The translations under genes were made by a program, and so were the position numbers. The notes under the pieces are model-generated. The model was given only the letters and a program-made list of their open reading frames with translations, had not been told where the DNA came from and did no database searches. From NCBI GenBank assembly GCA_037954235.1, contig JBBMOA010000001.1:30219074-30283073 (forward strand): DNA of 64,000 nucleotides, written 5' to 3'. Shown here piece by piece: positions 58,851-64,000 of the stretch (position 1 is the first letter of the stretch; each line of letters starts with the position of its first letter). Source of the stretch: Aulostomus chinensis. Taxonomy: Eukaryota; Chordata; Actinopteri; Syngnathiformes; Aulostomidae.

Positions 58851-61430
58851 GAAGTGATAGTTGCTAAAAAACTCAGTGATGCTTACAGTAATGTAGTCAG
58901 TGTTTCGAACAACCTCAAAGTGATGCTGACAGTCATGTAGTAAGAGTTGCTACTAACCTCAAAATAATGCTACAGTGATGTCGTAAGAATTGCTCATGAA
59001 CTCAAAATGATGCTAACAGTAATGTAGTGAGAGTTGCTAATAAACTCAGTGATGCTTACCGTAATGCAGTAAGTGTTTCAAACAACCTCAAAGTGATGCT
59101 GACAGTCATGTGGTTAGAGTTGCTACGAACCTTAAAATAATGCGACAGTGATGTCGGAAGAATTGCTAATGATCCCAAAATGATGCGACAGTGATGTAGT
59201 AAATATTGCTAATGAACTCAAAATGATGCGAATAATAATGGAGTGAAAGTTTCGAATAACCTCAAAGTGATGCTGACAGTCATGCTGTTGGAGTTGCTAC
59301 GAATCTTTAAAATAATGCAACAGTAACGTATTAAGAGTTGCTACGAATATCAAAACAATGCGACAGTGATGTCAGAAGAATTGGTAATGATCTCAAAATG
59401 ATGCGACAGTGATGTCGTAAGAATTGCTTATCATCTCAAAAGGATGCTAATTGTAATGTAGTGAAAGTTTCGAATAACCTCAAAGTGATGCTGACAGTCA
59501 TGTAGTAAGAGTTGCTACAAACCTTAAAATAATGCAACAGTAACGTAGTAAGAGTTGCTACGAACCTCAAAATAATGCGACAGTGATGTCGGAAGAATTG
59601 CTAATGATCTCAAAATGATGCGACAGTGATGTCAGAAGAATTGATAATGTACTCAAAATGATGCGAATAATAATGGAGTGAAAGTTTCGAATAACCTCAA
59701 AGTGATGCTGACAGTCATGCTGTTGGAGTTGCAAGTAACCTAAAAATGATGCTGACAGTGATGTAGTAAGAGTTGCTAATAACCTCAAAATAATGCTACA
59801 GTGATGTAGTAAGAGTTGCTACGAACCTCAAAATAAAGCGACAGTGATGTCGGAAGAATTGCTAATGATCTCAAAATGATGCGACAGTGATGTAGTAAGA
59901 ATTGCTAATGTACTAAAAATGATGCGAATTATAATGGAGTGAAAGTTTCGAATAACCTCAAAGTGATGCTAACAGTCATGTAGTAAGTGTTGCTACGAAC
60001 CTCAAAATATTGCGACAGTGATGTCGGAAGAATTGCTAATGAACTCAAGATGATGCTAACAGTAATGTAGTGATAGTTGCTAAGAAACTCAGTGATGCTT
60101 ACAGTAATGTAGTAAGAGTTTCGAAAAACCTCAAAGTGATGCTGACAGTCATGCTGTTGGAGTTGCAAGTAACCTAAAAATGATGCTGACAGTGATGTCT
60201 TAAGAACTGCTATTAAACTCAAAAAGATGCTAACAGTAACGAAGTGATAGTTGCTAAAAAACTCAGTGATGCTTACAGTAATGTAGTCAGTGTTTCGAAC
60301 AACCTCAAAGTGATGCTGACAGTCATGAAGTAAGAGTTGCTACTAACCTCAAAATAATGCTACAGTGATGTCGTAAGAATTGCTCATGAACTCAAAATGA
60401 TGCTAACAGTAATGTAGTAAGTGTTTCAAACAACCTCAAAGTGATGCTGACAGTCATGTGGTTAGAGTTGCTACGAATCTCAAAATAATGCGACAGTGAT
60501 GTCGGAAGAATTGCTAATGATCCCAAAATGATGCGACAGTGATGTAGTAAATATTGCTAATGAACTCAAAATGATGCGAATAATAATGTAGTGAAAGTTT
60601 CGAATAACCTCAAAGTGATGCTGACAGTCATGCTGTTGAAGTTGCTACGAACCTTAAAATAATGCAACAGTAACGTATTAAGAGTTGCTACGAATATCAA
60701 AATAATGCGACAGTGATGTCAGAAGAATTGGTAATGATCTCAAAATGATGCGACAGTGATGTCGTAAGAATTGCTTATCATCTCAAAAGGATGCTAATTG
60801 TAATGTAGTGAAAGTTTCGAATAACCTCAAAGTGATGCTGACAGTCATGAAGTAAGAGTTGCTACAAACCTTAAAATAATGCAACAGTAACGTAGTAAGA
60901 GTTGCTACGAACCTCAAAATAATGCGACAGTGATGTCGGAAGAATTGCTAATGATCTCAAAATGATGCGACAGTGATGTCAGAAGAATTGATAATGTACT
61001 CAAAATGATGCGAATAATAATGGAGTGAAAGTTTCGAATAACCTCAAAGTGATGCTGATAGTCATGCTGTTGGAGTTGCAAGTAACCTAAAAATGATGCT
61101 GACAGTGATGTAGTAAGAGTTGCTAATAACCTCAAAATAATGCTACAGTGATGTAGTAAGAGTTGCTACGAACCTCAAAATAAAGCGACAGTGATGTCGG
61201 AAGAATTGCTAATGATCTCAAAATGATGCGACAGTGATGTAGTAAGAATTGCTAATGTACTCAAAATGATGCGAATAATAATGGAGTGAAAGTTTCGAAT
61301 AACCTCAAAGCGATGCTGACAGTCATGCTGTTGGAGTTGCAAGTAACCTAAAAATGATGCTGACAGTGATGTCTTAAGAACTGCTATTAAACTCAAAAAG
61401 ATGCTAACAGTAACGTAGTGATAGTTGCGA
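58851..61430 (+). repeat. 1.2-1.4 kb tandem duplication in right block
   Basis: gaagtgatagttgctaaaaa at 58851 and 60241 (1390 bp); caaaa(c/t)aatgcgacagtg at 59351 and 60698 (1347 bp). The spacing differs because one copy has extra monomers, notably a about 170-bp set at about 59970-60135 that resembles the left-block arrangement. Confidence 0.85.
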
Positions 61431-64000
61431 ATAAACTCAGTGATGCTTACAGTAATGTAGTAAGTGTTTCAAACAACCTCAAAGTGATGCTGACAGTCAT
61501 GTAGTAAGAGTTGCTACAAACCTCAAAATAATGCTACAGTGATGTAGTAAGAGTTGCTACAAACCTCAAAATAATGCTCCAGTGAAGTCGTAAGAATTGC
61601 TAATGAACTCAAAATGATGCTAACAGTAATGTAGTGAGAGTTGCTAATAAACTCAGTGATGCTGAAAGTAATGTAGTAAGTGTTTTGAACAACCTCAAAG
61701 TGATGCTGACAGTCATGTGGTTAGAGTTGCTACGAACCTTAAAATAATGCGACCGTGATGTCGGAAGAATTGCTAATCATCTCAAAATGATGCTGACAGT
61801 CATGTAGTAAGAGTTGCTACTAACCTTAAAATAATGCAACAGTAACGTATTAAGAGTTGCTACGAATATCAAAATAATGCGACAGTGATGTCAGAAGAAT
61901 TGGTAATGATCTCAAAATGATGCGACAGTGATGTCGTAAGAATTGCTTATCATCTCAAAAGGATGCTAACAGTAATGTAGTGATAGTTGCTCATAAACTC
62001 AAAGTGATGCTGACAGTCATGTAGTAAGAGTTGCTACGAACCTCAAAATGATGCTGACAGTCATGTAGTAAGAATTGCTAATGAACTCAAAATGATGTTA
62101 ACAATGATGTAGTGATAGTTGATAAACTCAGTGAAGCTTACAGTAATGTAGTAAGTGTTTCGAAAAACCTCAGAGTGATGCTGTCAGTCATGTAGTAAGA
62201 GTTGCTAATGAACTCAAAATGATGCTAACAGTCATGTAGTGATGGTTACTAATAAACTCAGTGATGCTTACAGTAATGTACTAAGTGTTTCGAACAACCT
62301 CAAAGTGATGCTGACAGTCATGTAGTAAGAGTTGCTACAAACCTCAAAATAATGCGACAGTGATGGAGTAAGAATTGCTAATGTACTCAAAATGATGCTA
62401 ACAGTAATGTAGTGAAAAATTCGAATAACCTCAAAGTAATGCTGAAAGTCATGTGGTTAGAGTTGCGAGTAACCTAAAAATGATGCTGACAGCGATGTCG
62501 TAAGAATTGCCATTGACCTCAAAATGATGCTAACAGTAATGTAGTGATAGTTGCTAATAAACTCAGTGATGCTGACAGTAATGTAGTAAATGTTTCGAAC
62601 AACCTCAAAGTGATGCTGACAGTAATGTAGTAAGAGTTGCTATGAATATCAAAATAATGCGACAGTGATGTCAGAAGAATTGATAATGATCTCAAAATGA
62701 TGCTAACTGTAATGTAGTGAAAGTTTCGAATAACCTCAAAGTGATGCTGACAGTCATGTGGTTTGAGTTGCGAGTAACCTAAAAATGATGCTGAAAGTAA
62801 TGTAGTTAGAGTTATTAATAACCTCAAAATAATGCTACAGTGATGTAGTAAGAGTTGCTACGAACCTCAAAGTAATGCGACAGTGATGTCGGAAGAATTG
62901 CTAATGATCTCAAAATGATGCGACAGTGATGTAGTAAGAATTGCTAATGTACTCAAAATGATGCGAATAGTAATGGAGTGAAAGTTTCGAATAACCTAAA
63001 AATGATGCTGACAGTGATGTCATAAGAATTGCTATTAAACTCAAAACGATGCTAACAGTAACGTAGTGATAGTTGCTAATAAACTCAGTGATGCTTACAG
63101 TCATGTAGTAAGAGTTGCTACAAACCTCAAAATAATGCTACAGTGATGTCGTAAGAATTGCTAATGAACTCAAAATGATGCTAACAGTAATGTAGTGATA
63201 GTTGCGAAAAAACTCAGTGATGCTGACAGTAATGTAGTAACTGTTTCGAACAACCTCAAAGTGATGATGACAGTAATGTAGTAAGAGTTGCTACGAACCT
63301 TAAAATAATGCAACAATAATGTAGTAAGAGTTGCTACGAACCTCAAAATAATGTGACAGTGATGTCGCATGAATTTCTAATGAACTCAAAATGATGCTAA
63401 CAATAATGGAGTGAAAGTTTCTAATAACCTAAAAATGAAGCTGACAGTGATGTCGTAAGAAATACTATTAAACTCAAAATGATGCGAACAGTAACGTAGT
63501 GATAGTTGATAATAAACTCAGTGATGCTTACAGTAATGTAGTAAGTGTTTTGAACTACCTCAGAGTGATGCTGACAGTCATGTAGTAAGAGTTGCAACGA
63601 ACCTCAAAATAATGCCACAGTTATTTCGTAAGAATTGCTAATGAACTCAAAATGATGCGAAGAGTAATGTAGTGATAGCTGCTAATAAAATCAGTGATGC
63701 TTTCAGTAATGTACAAAGTGTTTCGAACAACCTCAAAGTGAGGCTGACAGTCATGTGATTAAAGTTGCGAGTCACCTAAAAATGATGCTGACAGTTTTGT
63801 AGAAAGAGTTGCTACGAAGCTAAAAATAATGCGACAGTGATGTAGTAAGAATTGCTCATGAACTCAAAATGATGCTAACAGTAATGTAGTGATGGTTACT
63901 AATGAACTCAGTGATGCTTACAGTAATGTAGTAAGTGTTTCGAACAACCTCAAAGTGATGCTGACAGTCATGTAGTAAGAGTTACTACTCACCTCAAACT

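Larger units (their letters stand above)
55108..64000 (+). repeat. 43/44-bp satellite, right block
   Basis: 8.9 kb in plus orientation, running off the window. The first two monomers at the border are of subfamily 1 type (agagttgctacaaacc); the rest are mixed, with local variants not seen elsewhere: gcgaataataatggagtg, gtcatgctgttggagttgc and gttgcgagtaacctaaaaat. Multi-monomer sets include a 218-bp five-monomer repeat at 57400-57835 and a 1.2-1.4 kb duplication at 58851-61430. Confidence 0.95.

Noticed and set aside
29582..63370. Many open frames of 64-102 codons inside the satellite, with similar protein sequences.
   Set aside because: They arise because stop codons are rare in some phases of a 43/44-bp tandem repeat. 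The period is not a multiple of three, the frames drift, and there is no start context or domain.

Overview
The window looks like teleost fish nuclear DNA, probably a heterochromatic or pericentromeric-type stretch. The support is eukaryotic tRNA genes, a fish-type tRNA-derived SINE, an L2 LINE 3' tail, Penelope-like retroelements, PIF/Harbinger and hAT transposon remains, and vertebrate-style spliced exons. There is no bacterial or viral gene organisation. Almost every long open frame is either a transposon fragment or a by-product of the satellite. I see no complete host protein-coding gene.

Layout. 1-5.9 kb is mostly unique sequence with a small minus-strand tRNA cluster (Leu-AAG, Leu-CAG, Gln-CTG and a broken Gln-TTG), one SINE, and a 22-bp minisatellite carrying nine CACGTG palindromes. 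From 5.9 to 19.3 kb lies a 43/44-bp satellite in one orientation, interrupted at 6.75-8.63 kb by a LINE that kept its 5' half and lost its 3' half. 19.3-24.76 kb is an island: six degraded exons of a laminin alpha-5-type gene (minus strand), a 65-bp and a 43-bp minisatellite, a Penelope-like element inserted in the latter, a Harbinger-like element with a MADF start, and three exons of a ZBED/hAT-type transposase.

24.76-47.41 kb is the same satellite in the opposite orientation, built of two subfamilies that meet near 30.15 kb. 47.4-55.1 kb is a second island: tRNA-Ser-GCT, a tRNA-Ala-like gene, a Harbinger transposase scrap, a second and internally deleted Penelope-like element, an L2 tail with a clean target-site duplication, and a nested pair of MITE-like elements. 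From 55.1 kb to the end the satellite runs in the first orientation again and leaves the window.

The satellite fills about 43 of the 64 kb. Its 43/44-bp monomers are arranged in multi-monomer sets, which are themselves copied in longer tandem blocks (about 218, 563, 822, 997, 1386 and 2990 bp). Short inverted pieces, from one to four monomers, are scattered inside. The most notable points are the orientation switches and layered periodicity, the decayed laminin segment caught between satellite arms, the two Penelope-like copies with differently placed tails, and the tandem CACGTG minisatellite. All identifications are by eye; no database search was run.
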